64,000 nucleotides of DNA, from assembly GCA_023423695.1 (NCBI GenBank), contig JAFAFA010000126.1, forward strand, positions 62,001 through 126,000, written 5' to 3'. This document shows positions 42,327 through 50,876 of the stretch, piece after piece. Numbering within the stretch: position 1 is the first letter of the stretch; each line of letters starts with the position of its first letter. Both the position numbers and the translations under genes were made by a program. The notes beneath the pieces were generated by a model. It worked only from the letters and a program-made list of their open reading frames with translations. It did no database searches and was not told where the DNA came from. Source of the DNA: Pseudomonadota bacterium. GTDB taxonomy: Bacteria; Pseudomonadota; Alphaproteobacteria; Azospirillales; Azospirillaceae.

Positions 42327-43481
42327 TCACTGCACCACGATGCGCGGCGCCGCGCGGCCGCCGGTGCCGCCGCCGATCTTTTCCCACAGGCGGGTGGCGA
42401 TGCGGCGGTAGGACTGGGCGTGCTCGGACTCCGGCTGCGACACCACGATCGGCTGGCCCTGGTCGGAGGTCTCGCGGATCGACAGGTGCAGCGGGATCTC
42501 GCCCAGGAACTCCATGCCCAGATCGTCGGCCTCCTTGCGGGCGCCGCCGTGGCTGAAGATGTCGGTGCGATGGCCGCAGTTGGGGCAGCAGAAATAGCTC
42601 ATGTTCTCGATGATGCCCAACACCGGCACATCGACGCGGCGGAACATGTTCAGCCCCTTGCGGGCGTCCAGCAACGCGATGTCCTGCGGGGTGGAGACGA
42701 TCACCGCACCGGCCAGGGGCACCTGCTGGGCCATGGTCAGCTGGGCGTCGCCGGTGCCCGGCGGCATGTCCACCACCAGGATGTCGAGCGTGCCCCAGTT
42801 GACGTCGCGCAGCATCTGCTGCAGCGCGCTCATAACCATCGGCCCGCGCCAGATCATCGGCGTGTCCTCTGCCACCAGGAAGCCCATGGACATCACCTTG
42901 ACGCCGTAGTTCTCCATCGGCTCCAGGCGCTTGCCGTCGGGGCTGTTGGGGCGGCCGGCGATGCCCATCATGCGCGGCATCGACGGGCCGTAGATGTCGG
43001 CGTCGAGCAGCCCGACCTTCAGCCCGTTGGCGGCCAGCGCCAGCGCGAGGTTGGCCGAGGTGGTCGACTTGCCGACGCCGCCCTTGCCCGAGGCGACGGC
43101 GACGATGGCCTTCACGCCGGGGACCAGCGGCTTCTGCGGGTCGCCCTGCGGCGCGGCGCCATGGGAATGCCCGTGGGAATGTCCATGCCCGCCATGCGAA
43201 TGGCCTTGCTGCGGCGCGGCCTGGGGAGCCGCCCGGTGGGCGGTCAGCACGGCGGTGACCGACAGGACGCCGGGGAGGGCGTCCACCGCCTTCTCGGCGG
43301 CGTGGCGCAACGGCTCCGCCTGGGCGCCGCGTTTGGGGTCGACCTCGATGGAGAAGGCGACATGGCCGTCACGCACCACGAGGCCCGACAACATGCCCAG
43401 GCTGACGATGTCGCCGCCCCGGTCCGGGTCGACGACGGTCTTCAGCGCCTGCATGACTTGAGCTTCGCTGATCTGCGCCAT
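42327..43481 (-). CDS. mrp: Mrp/ApbC-type iron-sulfur cluster carrier ATPase with His-rich linker
   Basis: A 384-residue protein: an N-terminal MIP18/DUF59 domain (1-95), a His/Gly-rich linker (about 105-125, with GHSHGGHGHSHGHSHG), and a deviant Walker A P-loop domain (VASGKGGVGKST, DADIYGPSMPRM, VVDMPPGTGDAQL) ending with the CPNC cluster-binding motif. It transfers Fe-S clusters to apoproteins. GGAG lies 10 bases upstream of ATG 43481. It is divergent from hflK by 175 bases. Confidence 0.92.
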   Translation of the reverse strand: MAQISEAQVMQALKTVVDPDRGGDIVSLGMLSGLVVRDGHVAFSIEVDPKRGAQAEPLRHAAEKAVDALPGVLSVTAVLTAHRAAPQAAPQQGHSHGGHGHSHGHSHGAAPQGDPQKPLVPGVKAIVAVASGKGGVGKSTTSANLALALAANGLKVGLLDADIYGPSMPRMMGIAGRPNSPDGKRLEPMENYGVKVMSMGFLVAEDTPMIWRGPMVMSALQQMLRDVNWGTLDILVVDMPPGTGDAQLTMAQQVPLAGAVIVSTPQDIALLDARKGLNMFRRVDVPVLGIIENMSYFCCPNCGHRTDIFSHGGARKEADDLGMEFLGEIPLHLSIRETSDQGQPIVVSQPESEHAQSYRRIATRLWEKIGGGTGGRAAPRIVVQ

Positions 43482-43656
43482 GGTTGAAAACTCCGCTATC
43501 TTCCCGATATTGGCGGATATCCGTTGGTGGAATCCTTGCCTAAGGGTATGGGGGACTATAGGACCGACGGAGGACATCGGTAAAGGGAGGCGCGGGGTCA
43601 TGCCGTTGCGCTTTCACATCATGGGACGAATCACGAAGTAAGGGGGACTCACTGGG

Positions 43657-44916
43657 ATGCCGTGGAACAATCAAGGTGGGGGCGGCGGCGGCGGTCCCTG
43701 GGGTCCCCCGCCGGGCAACAACGGCCCGGGCAACCCGTGGGGCCGGCCCCAAGGTGGGGGAAATGGCGGCGGCGGCGGCGGCCCGCAGCCTCCCGACCTT
43801 GAGGATCTCCTGCGCCGGAGCCAGGACCGGCTGCGCCGCGCCATGCCCGGCGGCTTCGGCAGCGGGCGGGGCGTGGCCCTGGTCGTGGGCGTGCTCGGGC
43901 TGATCTGGCTTGCCAGCGGCATCTACCGCGTCGAGGCGGACGAGCAGGGCGTGGTCCTGCGGTTCGGCGAATGGACGCGCACCGAACAGCCCGGCCTGCG
44001 GTATCGCCTGCCGTCGCCGATTGAGACGGTGCTGCTGCCGAAGGTCACGCGCGTCAACCGGATCGAGGTCGGCTACCGCTCCTCCGCCGGCGGCGGCCGC
44101 AACGACCGCGACGTGCCGGACGAATCGCTGATGCTGACCGGCGACGAGAACATCGTCGACATCGACTTCACGGTGTTCTGGGTCATCAAGGACGCCGGCA
44201 ACTTCCTGTTCAAGATCCGCGACCCGGAATCGACGGTGAAGAAGGCCGCCGAAAGCGCGATGCGCGAGGTGATCGGCCGCACCGACCTGCAGCCCGCCCT
44301 GACCGAGGCCCGCCAGCAGATCGAAACCTCGACCCGCCAGCTGCTCCAGGCGATGCTGGACGAATACCAGTCGGGCATCGAGATCACCCAGGTCCAGCTG
44401 CAGAAGGCCGATCCGCCGCAGCCGGTCATCGACGCCTTCAACGACGTGCAGCGCGCCCGCGCCGACCGCGAACGCGCCCGCAACGAGGCGGAAGCCTACC
44501 GCAACGACATCATCCCGCGCGCCCGCGGCGAGGCGGAACGTCTGGTGCAGGAGGCGTCGGCCTATCGCGAGCAGGTGGTCAGCCTGGCGCAGGGTGACGC
44601 CGAGCGCTTCCGCAAGGTGTACGAGGCTTATGCGCTGAACAAGGACGTCACCGCCCAGCGCATGTACCTGGAGACGATGGAGGAGATCCTCCGGGGCCGG
44701 AACAAGATCATCGTGGAGGGATCGGCGCAGAACGTCGTGCCCTACCTGCCGCTGAACCAGCTGGCCCCGAACGCCGCGCCGGCCCCGCAGCAGGCGCCGC
44801 GCCAGGCTCCGCCGGCCAACTCCGGCGGCAACCAGGGCGGGCCGCGGCCCGGCACGCAGACGCAGCCCCAGCCGCTGTCGTCGCTGCCGCAGAACCAGCT
44901 CCTGTCCGGCCAGTGA
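43657..44916 (+). CDS. hflK: FtsH protease modulator HflK
   Basis: A 419-residue protein with a Gly/Pro/Asn-rich N terminus, one membrane helix (ALVVGVLGLIWLASGIYRV), a band-7/SPFH domain (EADEQGVVLRFGEW to about 300) with the coiled-coil DRERARNEAEAYRNDIIPRA, and a Pro/Gln-rich tail. With HflC it forms the large periplasm-facing cage around FtsH. hflC follows after 13 bases. Confidence 0.93.
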   Translation: MPWNNQGGGGGGGPWGPPPGNNGPGNPWGRPQGGGNGGGGGGPQPPDLEDLLRRSQDRLRRAMPGGFGSGRGVALVVGVLGLIWLASGIYRVEADEQGVVLRFGEWTRTEQPGLRYRLPSPIETVLLPKVTRVNRIEVGYRSSAGGGRNDRDVPDESLMLTGDENIVDIDFTVFWVIKDAGNFLFKIRDPESTVKKAAESAMREVIGRTDLQPALTEARQQIETSTRQLLQAMLDEYQSGIEITQVQLQKADPPQPVIDAFNDVQRARADRERARNEAEAYRNDIIPRARGEAERLVQEASAYREQVVSLAQGDAERFRKVYEAYALNKDVTAQRMYLETMEEILRGRNKIIVEGSAQNVVPYLPLNQLAPNAAPAPQQAPRQAPPANSGGNQGGPRPGTQTQPQPLSSLPQNQLLSGQ

Positions 44917-44929
44917 GGAGGATCGCATC

Positions 44930-45871
44930 ATGAACCGCACCCTCGCCATCGCCGGCATCGGCATCGTCGCCCTCGGCATCATCGCCTCGTCGTCCCTGTT
45001 CACCGTCAACGAGGCCCAGCAGGCGCTGATCCTGCAGTTCGGCGAACCGCGCCGGGTGATCCAGGAGCCGGGCCTGCAGGCCAAGATCCCCTTCATCCAG
45101 GAGGTCCGGCTTCTCGACCGCCGCGTTCTCGACCTCGATCCGCCGGTGGAGCAGGTGATCCTGGCCGACCAGAAGCGCCTGGACGTCGACGCCTTCGCCC
45201 GCTACCGCATCCAGGACCCGCTGCGCTTCTACCAGACCGCCGGGACCGAGGCGGTGGCCGAAACCCGCCTGAACTCCATCGTCAACTCGGCGCTGCGCCG
45301 CGTGCTCGGCAACGTCACGGTGCTGGCCGTCCTGTCGGACGAGCGCGCCCGCATCATGACCGACATCAAGGGTCAGGTGAACGACGAGGCCAAGCGCTTC
45401 GGCATCGAGATCGTCGACGTGCGCATCCGCCGCGCCGACCTGCCGGAGGAGACCAGCCAGTCGATCTTCGCCCGCATGCGGTCCGAACGCGAACGTGAGG
45501 CGTCCGAGGCGCGAGCCCAGGGCCAGGAGCAGTCGCAGCAGATCAAGTCGCGCGCCGAACGCGAACGCACGGTGATCATCGCCGAGGCTCAGCGCGACGC
45601 GCAGATCCTGCGAGGCGAAGGCGACAACAACGCGCTGAAGCTGATCGCCGAGGCGACCTCTCAGGACCCCGGATTCTACGGCTTCTACCGCTCGCTGGAG
45701 GCCTACCGGAAGTCGCTGAACGGCAACGACACCACCATGGTGCTGTCGCCGAACGGCGAGTTCTTCCGCTACTTCGCCGGGCCGGGTCCGCAGTCCGGGG
45801 GCGCTCCGGCCGCCGCGCAGGCGGCTCCCAAGGCTGCTCCCCAGGCCCCTGCCGCCGCTCCGGCGCAGTAA
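44930..45871 (+). CDS. hflC: FtsH protease modulator HflC
   Basis: A 313-residue SPFH protein: N-terminal helix (TLAIAGIGIVALGIIASSSL), FTVNEAQQALILQFGEPRRV, LDVDAFARYRI, the Arg/Glu-rich coiled coil MRSEREREASEARAQGQEQS, the C-terminal GFYRSLEAYRKSL typical of HflC, and an Ala/Pro tail. AGGAGG lies just upstream. A strong terminator hairpin follows, so hflKC form a two-gene operon. Confidence 0.93.
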   Translation: MNRTLAIAGIGIVALGIIASSSLFTVNEAQQALILQFGEPRRVIQEPGLQAKIPFIQEVRLLDRRVLDLDPPVEQVILADQKRLDVDAFARYRIQDPLRFYQTAGTEAVAETRLNSIVNSALRRVLGNVTVLAVLSDERARIMTDIKGQVNDEAKRFGIEIVDVRIRRADLPEETSQSIFARMRSEREREASEARAQGQEQSQQIKSRAERERTVIIAEAQRDAQILRGEGDNNALKLIAEATSQDPGFYGFYRSLEAYRKSLNGNDTTMVLSPNGEFFRYFAGPGPQSGGAPAAAQAAPKAAPQAPAAAPAQ

Positions 45872-45899
45872 GGCCGAAGGTCCGCATACGAACGGCAAG

Positions 45900-45931
45900 C
45901 GGCCGGATCGGGGTTTCCCCCGATCCGGCCG
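45900..45931 (+). terminator. Terminator after hflC
   Basis: A 14-bp stem, CGGCCGGATCGGGG (45900-45913) pairing with CCCCGATCCGGCCG (45918-45931), loop TTTC, then TTCCTTT. It begins 29 bases after the hflC stop. Confidence 0.8.
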
Positions 45932-46119
45932 TTCCTTTGCCGGGCTCAAGGCGCGCGGCAGGATTCAAAAGAAATCGGCCGGCTTGTGATTTCCGCTGGT
46001 GCCGGCTGGACCCGCACGCCATCTTGCGGCCATACTCTTGGACCAACACATATATGGCCCAGAACTGGGCGGCCGCTCCCGTCCATGGAACCGGCCGGAC
46101 GTCTGGTAGGGAGACCACG

Positions 46120-47703
46120 TTGATTCGCATACCCAAATTCGAACCCGCCGCGCGGGGCGCCGTGGCCGGGGCCCGGCCGCGTAAGGCGGGCGTCCGGCCG
46201 CTGGTCGCCGCCATCGTCTGGGGCATGACGTCGGTCATCGGCGGCGCCGCCGTCATCGGCGCCTTCGCCGCCGCACCGGCCCAGGCCCAGGCGGCAACGC
46301 CCAACCGCAACGCGCCCGGCAGCTTCGCCGATCTGGCGGAAAAGCTGCTGCCGGCGGTCGTCAACATCTCCACCAGCCAGAGCGCGCCGCAGCGTCCGCA
46401 GGGGCCGCGGCCGGAGATCCCGCAATTCCCGCCGGGCTCGCCCTTCGAGGATTTCTTCCGGGACTTCTTCGACCGCCAGCAGCAGCAGGACCAGCCGCAG
46501 CGCAAGGCGACCTCGCTGGGCTCCGGCTTCATCATCGACGCCAAGAACGGCTATGTGGTCACCAACAACCACGTCGTTCAGGACGCCGACGAGATCACCG
46601 TCATCCTGCAGGACGACACCAACATCAAGGCGGAGCTGGTCGGCAAGGACAGCAAGACCGACCTTGCGCTCCTGAAGATCAAGACCAGCCACCCGCTGGT
46701 CGCCGTGCCCTTCGGCGACAGCGACGCCATGCGCGTCGGCGATTGGGTGCTGGCGATCGGCAATCCGTTCGGCCTGGGCGGTTCGGTCACCGCCGGCATC
46801 ATCTCGGCGCGCCAGCGCAACATCGATGCCGGTCCCTACGATGACTTCCTGCAGACCGACGCCTCGATCAACCGCGGTAATTCCGGCGGCCCGATGTTCA
46901 ACCTGAACGGCGAGGTCATCGGGATCAACACCGCCATCTTCTCGCCGTCGGGCGGGTCGGTCGGCATCGGCTTCGCCATTCCGTCCAACCTGGCCAAGCA
47001 GGTGGTGGCGCAGCTGAAGGAATACGGCAAGACCCGTCGCGGCTGGCTGGGCGTGCGCATCCAGGCGGTCACGCCGGAGATCGCCGAGAGCCTCGGCCTG
47101 CCCGGCCACAAGGGCGCGCTGGTCGCCTCCGTCACCCCGGACGGCCCGGCCGCCAAGGCCGGCATCCAGGCCGGCGACGTGGTGACGAAGTTCGACGGCA
47201 AGGAGATCGACGAGATGCGGCGCCTGCCGCGCGTCGTCGCCGAAACCTCCATCGACCGGGCCGTCCCGGTCGAGGTCTGGCGCAAGGGCAAGGCCCAGAC
47301 CATGCAGGTCAAGGTCGGCGAGTTGGAAGCCGCGGAGGAGCAGGGCCTGCTCGCCGCCAATCCGGATGAGAAGCAGCAGCCGAAGGACAAGGCCCCGGCC
47401 CAGAAGCCGACCGAATCGCTCGGCATGAAGCTGACCGGCATCACCCCGGAACTGCGCCAGCAGTTCGAGATCAAGCCCGACCTGAAGGGCGTGGTCATCA
47501 CCGAGGTGGCCGGCAACTCCACCGCCGCGGAGAAGGGCCTGCGCGCCGGCGACGTCATCCTGGAGGTCGGGCAGGAAGAGGTCCGCAAGCCTGAGGACGT
47601 CACCGCCAAGGTCCAGAAAGCCAAGGAGCAGAGCAAGAAGTCCGTCCTGCTCCTGGTCGACCGCAAGGGCGACCTGCGCTTCGTGGCGATCCCGCTCAGC
47701 TGA
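46120..47703 (+). CDS. degP: DegP/Do-family periplasmic serine protease
   Basis: About 527 residues: a hydrophobic signal segment (LVAAIVWGMTSVIGGAAVIG with APAQAQA cleavage region), a trypsin-like domain with the triad His in VVTNNHVVQ, Asp in SKTDLALLKI and Ser in RGNSGGPMFN, then two PDZ domains (GWLGVRIQAVTPE and ESLGMKLTGITPE). It degrades and refolds misfolded envelope proteins. TTG 46120 is chosen because GGGAG lies 6 bases upstream; ATG 46054 is the alternative. It follows hflC but behind a terminator, so it has its own promoter. Confidence 0.92.
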   Translation: MIRIPKFEPAARGAVAGARPRKAGVRPLVAAIVWGMTSVIGGAAVIGAFAAAPAQAQAATPNRNAPGSFADLAEKLLPAVVNISTSQSAPQRPQGPRPEIPQFPPGSPFEDFFRDFFDRQQQQDQPQRKATSLGSGFIIDAKNGYVVTNNHVVQDADEITVILQDDTNIKAELVGKDSKTDLALLKIKTSHPLVAVPFGDSDAMRVGDWVLAIGNPFGLGGSVTAGIISARQRNIDAGPYDDFLQTDASINRGNSGGPMFNLNGEVIGINTAIFSPSGGSVGIGFAIPSNLAKQVVAQLKEYGKTRRGWLGVRIQAVTPEIAESLGLPGHKGALVASVTPDGPAAKAGIQAGDVVTKFDGKEIDEMRRLPRVVAETSIDRAVPVEVWRKGKAQTMQVKVGELEAAEEQGLLAANPDEKQQPKDKAPAQKPTESLGMKLTGITPELRQQFEIKPDLKGVVITEVAGNSTAAEKGLRAGDVILEVGQEEVRKPEDVTAKVQKAKEQSKKSVLLLVDRKGDLRFVAIPLS

Positions 47704-47724
47704 CCGGCTGCGGGCGAAGAACAG

Positions 47725-47756
47725 GGGCGTCGGCGGGAGACCGCCGGCGCCCTTTT
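47725..47756 (+). terminator. Rho-independent terminator after degP
   Basis: GGGCGTCGGCGG (47725-47736), loop GAGA, CCGCCGGCGCCC (47741-47752), then TTTT. A 12-bp stem with one G-U pair, 21 bases after the degP stop. Confidence 0.85.
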
Positions 47757-47802
47757 CGTTTGTGCGGGTGCGTATGTGCCTCGAAGGGCGCGCGGCGCGC
47801 TT

Positions 47803-47976
47803 CTACGTCCTGTCCAGCATCATCGCCACCGCGACCGTGCCGGCCAGCAAGGCGCAGAGGATGGCGACGATGGCGAGGCTGCGCAGGAACTGGCGGAACT
47901 CCCCCTGCTTCCAGGCGCTCCGCCCCAGCAGCGCCAGATAGCCCGCCACTGCGGCGGCGATGATCTGCCAGCCCAT
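47803..47976 (-). CDS. Small membrane protein of unknown function (57 aa)
   Basis: A short frame I do not recognise by family. It reads MGWQIIAAAVAGYLALLGRS, a polar middle with Trp/Lys/Arg, then LAIVAILCALLAGTVAVAMM and DRT-stop: two hydrophobic helices joined by a basic loop (SAWKQGEFRQFLRS). The hydrophobic pattern and clean stop suggest it is real. A weak GGGG site lies upstream. It is convergent with degP. Confidence 0.6.
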   Translation of the reverse strand: MGWQIIAAAVAGYLALLGRSAWKQGEFRQFLRSLAIVAILCALLAGTVAVAMMLDRT

Positions 47977-48535
47977 TCCAGTCCGACCCCGCCCAAAAAC
48001 ACCGACCTCGGCCTATCCCCGTCATCGGAGCGGCAGCATGGAAAAGCGCATGCGCGAGCGGTGCCGGTCAAGCCGTACGACCATGTGCGGGCTGTTCCCT
48101 ATATCGAATGGTGGGGGTCTCCGATCGGGTTATCTGTTGGCATGACCACCGCAGAGGCCATGACTTCAACTTCGTGTAAGAAAAGTGCGGCATATCTCGC
48201 TTATGAGACGCAGCCATACGCAAATAAGTGGTGGTTAACAAAACAGTTAACGCCTTTGAGTGCCGCAATGTTCGCTGCTGTGATATCTTTGGATCCGGAA
48301 ATCTTGGGGAGGCTTTGCGCATATGTCCAATGCGTTCTTCTTTTAACTCCGGAGAGTGGTACCGTAGGACGCGACACGGGGGTAACCTCCCCCTAAATAA
48401 CGGCCTACCGGAGCTGTCGAGGGGTAATCGGCCAGTCGCCAATGCGTCGGGATCTTCCTTCGTGCAGCGGCCACCACCGGCCCAACCGTCGGCCATCGCC
48501 TGATGATGCTCGGTTCAAAATTGCGGGAGCGGACA
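47977..48535. other. Long leader region upstream of the LuxR-type regulator
   Basis: No convincing gene lies in this 559-base stretch. The part 48150-48400 is AT-rich relative to its surroundings. It contains two GTTAAC words (48234-48239 and 48246-48251; TTAA spacing of 8 bases) and a GGGGG/CCCCC hairpin near 48380-48395. It probably holds a long 5' leader or multiple regulator sites for the gene at 48536. Confidence 0.5.
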
Positions 48536-49225
48536 ATGGACACAGTGCGCGCTTTTCTTATCGACTCGAACAAGCTGTTTCGCGAAGGGCTGAAGCGCCT
48601 CCTTGACGATTCGCCCTTCCAGATCCAGGCGGAGGCGGGAAATCTGCGCGAGGCGCTGGGTTCGGTCGAAAACGGCCTGAAGCCGCAGCTCCTTCTCCTC
48701 GACCTGCAGAATGGCGGCGACGAGGAAGCGGAGGGGATGCGCCGCCTGCGCGCCCTGCTGCCGGACACCCGCATGGTCATCCTGACTAGCGATCTCTGCA
48801 CCCGCCGCCTCGCCAATGCGCTCGAGGCCGGTGCCGACGGCTATCTGATGAAGGACCTGTCGTCCGACGCGCTCGCCCAGTCGCTGAAGCTGGTGATGAT
48901 GGGTGAAAAGGTGTTCCCGACCCATCTGGCGGCTCTGCTGATCTCCGGCCGCGTCAACGGCAACGGCACCGAGATGCCGGTGTCGCGCAAGGGCCTGTCG
49001 CAGCGCGAGGTGCAGATCCTGCGCTGCCTGCTGAACGGCGACAGCAACAAGATGATCGCCAACCACCTGAACATCACGGAAGCCACCGTGAAGGTTCACC
49101 TGAAGAGCCTGCTGCGCAAGATCAACGCGTCCAACCGCACCCAGGCCGCCATCTGGGCGCTGAACAACGGCATCGGCGGCGAACTGGCCGGGGCCGGCGC
49201 GGTCGCGGCTGCGGCGAACCAGTAA
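48536..49225 (+). CDS. LuxR/NarL-family response regulator
   Basis: A 229-residue protein with a receiver (VRAFLIDSNKLFREGLKRLL; phospho-Asp in LLLLDLQNGG; conserved Lys in YLMKDLSSD) and a LuxR helix-turn-helix (SQREVQILRCLLNGDSNKMI, NITEATVKVHLKSLLRKI). An Ala-rich tail ends it. ATG 48536 has GGGAG 6 bases upstream. No cognate kinase is adjacent. FlcA of Azospirillum, a LuxR-UhpA type regulator of flocculation, is a candidate to compare, but I cannot confirm it. Confidence 0.87.
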   Translation: MDTVRAFLIDSNKLFREGLKRLLDDSPFQIQAEAGNLREALGSVENGLKPQLLLLDLQNGGDEEAEGMRRLRALLPDTRMVILTSDLCTRRLANALEAGADGYLMKDLSSDALAQSLKLVMMGEKVFPTHLAALLISGRVNGNGTEMPVSRKGLSQREVQILRCLLNGDSNKMIANHLNITEATVKVHLKSLLRKINASNRTQAAIWALNNGIGGELAGAGAVAAAANQ

Positions 49226-49251
49226 CCCGCCTGTCCATTGCGCTCACCTGA

Positions 49252-49277
49252 CCCTCCCCCGCCATCCCGGGGGAGGG
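49252..49277. terminator. Hairpin between convergent LuxR and VOC genes
   Basis: CCCTCCCCCG (49252-49261) pairs with CGGGGGAGGG (49268-49277) around a six-base loop, followed by TTCTTCC. It lies 26 bases after one stop codon and 22 before the other. Confidence 0.65.
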
Positions 49278-49299
49278 TTCTTCCCGTTTGCTTTCGCCC

Positions 49300-49728
49300 T
49301 TACTTCGCGAACAGCTGCGACATGTCCGCGAAGGCCTTGAACTCCAGGGCGTTGCCGGCGGGGTCGAGGAAGAACATGGTGGACTGTTCGCCCACCTGCC
49401 CCTTGAAGCGGGTGTAGGGCTCGATCACGAACTTCACGCCGGCGGCCTTCAGCTTCTCGGCCAGCGCGTCCCAGTCGGCGGGCTGCAGCACGACGCCGAA
49501 ATGCGGCACCGGCACGTCGTGGCCGTCCACCGGATTGTGGTGGGCCGGGGCGGCGTTGGGGTCGCGCGGCTTCAGATGGGCGACGATCTGATGTCCGAAC
49601 AGGTCGAAGTCGATCCACTCGTCGCTGCTGCGTCCCTCAGGGCAACCGAGCACGGTGCCGTAGAAATGGCGGGCGGCGGCCAGATCGTCGACCGGGAAAG
49701 CGATGTGGAAGGGCGTCAGCGTGGTCAT
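49300..49728 (-). CDS. VOC-family (glyoxalase/dioxygenase-like) protein
   Basis: A 142-residue vicinal-oxygen-chelate protein with two beta-alpha-beta-beta-beta units: FHIAFPVDDLAAARHFYGTV (metal His), DFDLFGHQIVAH, PHFGVVLQPADWDALAEKLK and TMFFLDPAGNALEFKAF (metal Glu). The ending matches the subgroup often named glyoxalase-like or bleomycin-resistance-like proteins. The substrate is unknown. It is divergent from a LysR gene 100 bases away, which probably controls it. Confidence 0.85.
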   Translation of the reverse strand: MTTLTPFHIAFPVDDLAAARHFYGTVLGCPEGRSSDEWIDFDLFGHQIVAHLKPRDPNAAPAHHNPVDGHDVPVPHFGVVLQPADWDALAEKLKAAGVKFVIEPYTRFKGQVGEQSTMFFLDPAGNALEFKAFADMSQLFAK

Positions 49729-49828
49729 GGGGGCGAGGCCTTTCGGGACCGGTTGGCACTTGGCTGTTGGTGCCCCCAGCAGACCCGATCCCTCCAGACT
49801 TGACAAACGAGTTCTCGGGCGGAGATTT

Positions 49829-49843
49829 ATGAGTTCAACTCAT
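49829..49843. promoter_or_regulatory. Palindrome overlapping the lysR start codon
   Basis: ATGAGTT-C-AACTCAT is a perfect 15-base dyad that contains a T-N11-A LysR-type box. It begins exactly at the ATG of lysR. It could be an autoregulatory site or, in the mRNA, a hairpin masking the start. Confidence 0.45.
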
Positions 49844-50743
49844 GAGTCGGTTCGCCCCATGCCAGACCGCGTCCTGCCGTCACTCAACGCTGTCCGCAGC
49901 TTCGTCGCGGTGGCCCGCCATCTCAGCTTCACCAAGGCGGCCGACGAATTGTCGGTAACCCAGGGCGCCGTCAGCCGCATGATGCAAACCCTGCAGGCCG
50001 ATCTGGGCGTGGAACTGATCCGCCGCGTCGGCCGCGGCATCGAGCTGACGCCGACCGGGGCGGCATTCTACGGCGAGGCGTCGGCGGCGCTCGACCGCAT
50101 CGCGGCGGCGGCCAGGGCGGCCCGTGCGCAGGAGGGCGGGGTGCTGCGGGTCAGCGCACTGCCGACCCTGACCCAGCGCTGGCTGATCCCGCGGTTGAAG
50201 CGCTTCCAGGCCGAAAACCCCGACATCCAGGTCGAGGTCGGCATCGGCGAGCATCGCGTCGATTTTGCCAAGGAGCGGATCGACGTCGCCATCCGCTATG
50301 GCGTGGAAGACTGGCCGGGGGCGGAGACGGCGACGCTGATGCCCGAAACGATGGGCGTCTTCTGCGCGCCCTCGCTGCTGGAGCAGGGACCACCGCTGCG
50401 CCGACCGGCCGATCTGGCGCATCACCGGCTGCTGCAGCACACCACCCGGCCCGATTCCTGGCGCGTCTATCTCTCCGCTTTCGGACTGCCCCTGCATGAT
50501 GCGGCGCTGTCGCTGGCCTTCGAGCATTTCTTCATGATCATCGAAGCGGCGTCGGCAGGCATGGGGGTGGCGCTGCTGCCGGTCTTCCTGGTGGGCGACG
50601 ATGTGGCGTCGGGCCGGCTGGTCCAGCCGATGCCGGAGACCCTGCGCCCGCGCGGCTGCTACCTGATCGCCCACGCGCCGGGTGCGGAGCGGGCGCGCCG
50701 CGTCCGCCGCTTCAAGGACTGGCTGCTGACCGAGGTGGAGTAG
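49829..50743 (+). CDS. LysR-family transcriptional regulator (GcvA-like)
   Basis: A 304-residue LysR protein: winged helix (ALNAVRSFVAVARHLSFTKA, LSVTQGAVSRMMQTLQADLG) and a periplasmic-binding-like effector domain (LRVSALPTLTQRWLIPRLKR, GVEDWPGAETATLMPE). The SALPTLTQRWLIPRL pattern places it with GcvA-type regulators. ATG 49829 has GGAG 5 bases upstream. It is divergent from the VOC gene. Confidence 0.88.
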   Translation: MSSTHESVRPMPDRVLPSLNAVRSFVAVARHLSFTKAADELSVTQGAVSRMMQTLQADLGVELIRRVGRGIELTPTGAAFYGEASAALDRIAAAARAARAQEGGVLRVSALPTLTQRWLIPRLKRFQAENPDIQVEVGIGEHRVDFAKERIDVAIRYGVEDWPGAETATLMPETMGVFCAPSLLEQGPPLRRPADLAHHRLLQHTTRPDSWRVYLSAFGLPLHDAALSLAFEHFFMIIEAASAGMGVALLPVFLVGDDVASGRLVQPMPETLRPRGCYLIAHAPGAERARRVRRFKDWLLTEVE

Positions 50744-50876
50744 GGCGCCACTCCAGCGGGCCGGCCAGCTCGTGCCGGTCCTCCGCCGTCGTCGGCATGG
50801 TCTTCACCGCGATGCGCAGGTGTTGACCGCCTCCCGGGACGGATTGACCGCCTCATCGCCGACATCGAGGCCCCCC

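Noticed and set aside
48235..48250. CtrA-binding box TTAA-N7-TTAA
   Set aside because: Spacing between the TTAA words is 8, not 7, so it is only reported as a possible site within the leader.
50823..50854. TTGACCGCCTC repeated 21 bases apart
   Set aside because: It lies between convergent stop codons with no promoter to serve; probably chance or a small duplication.
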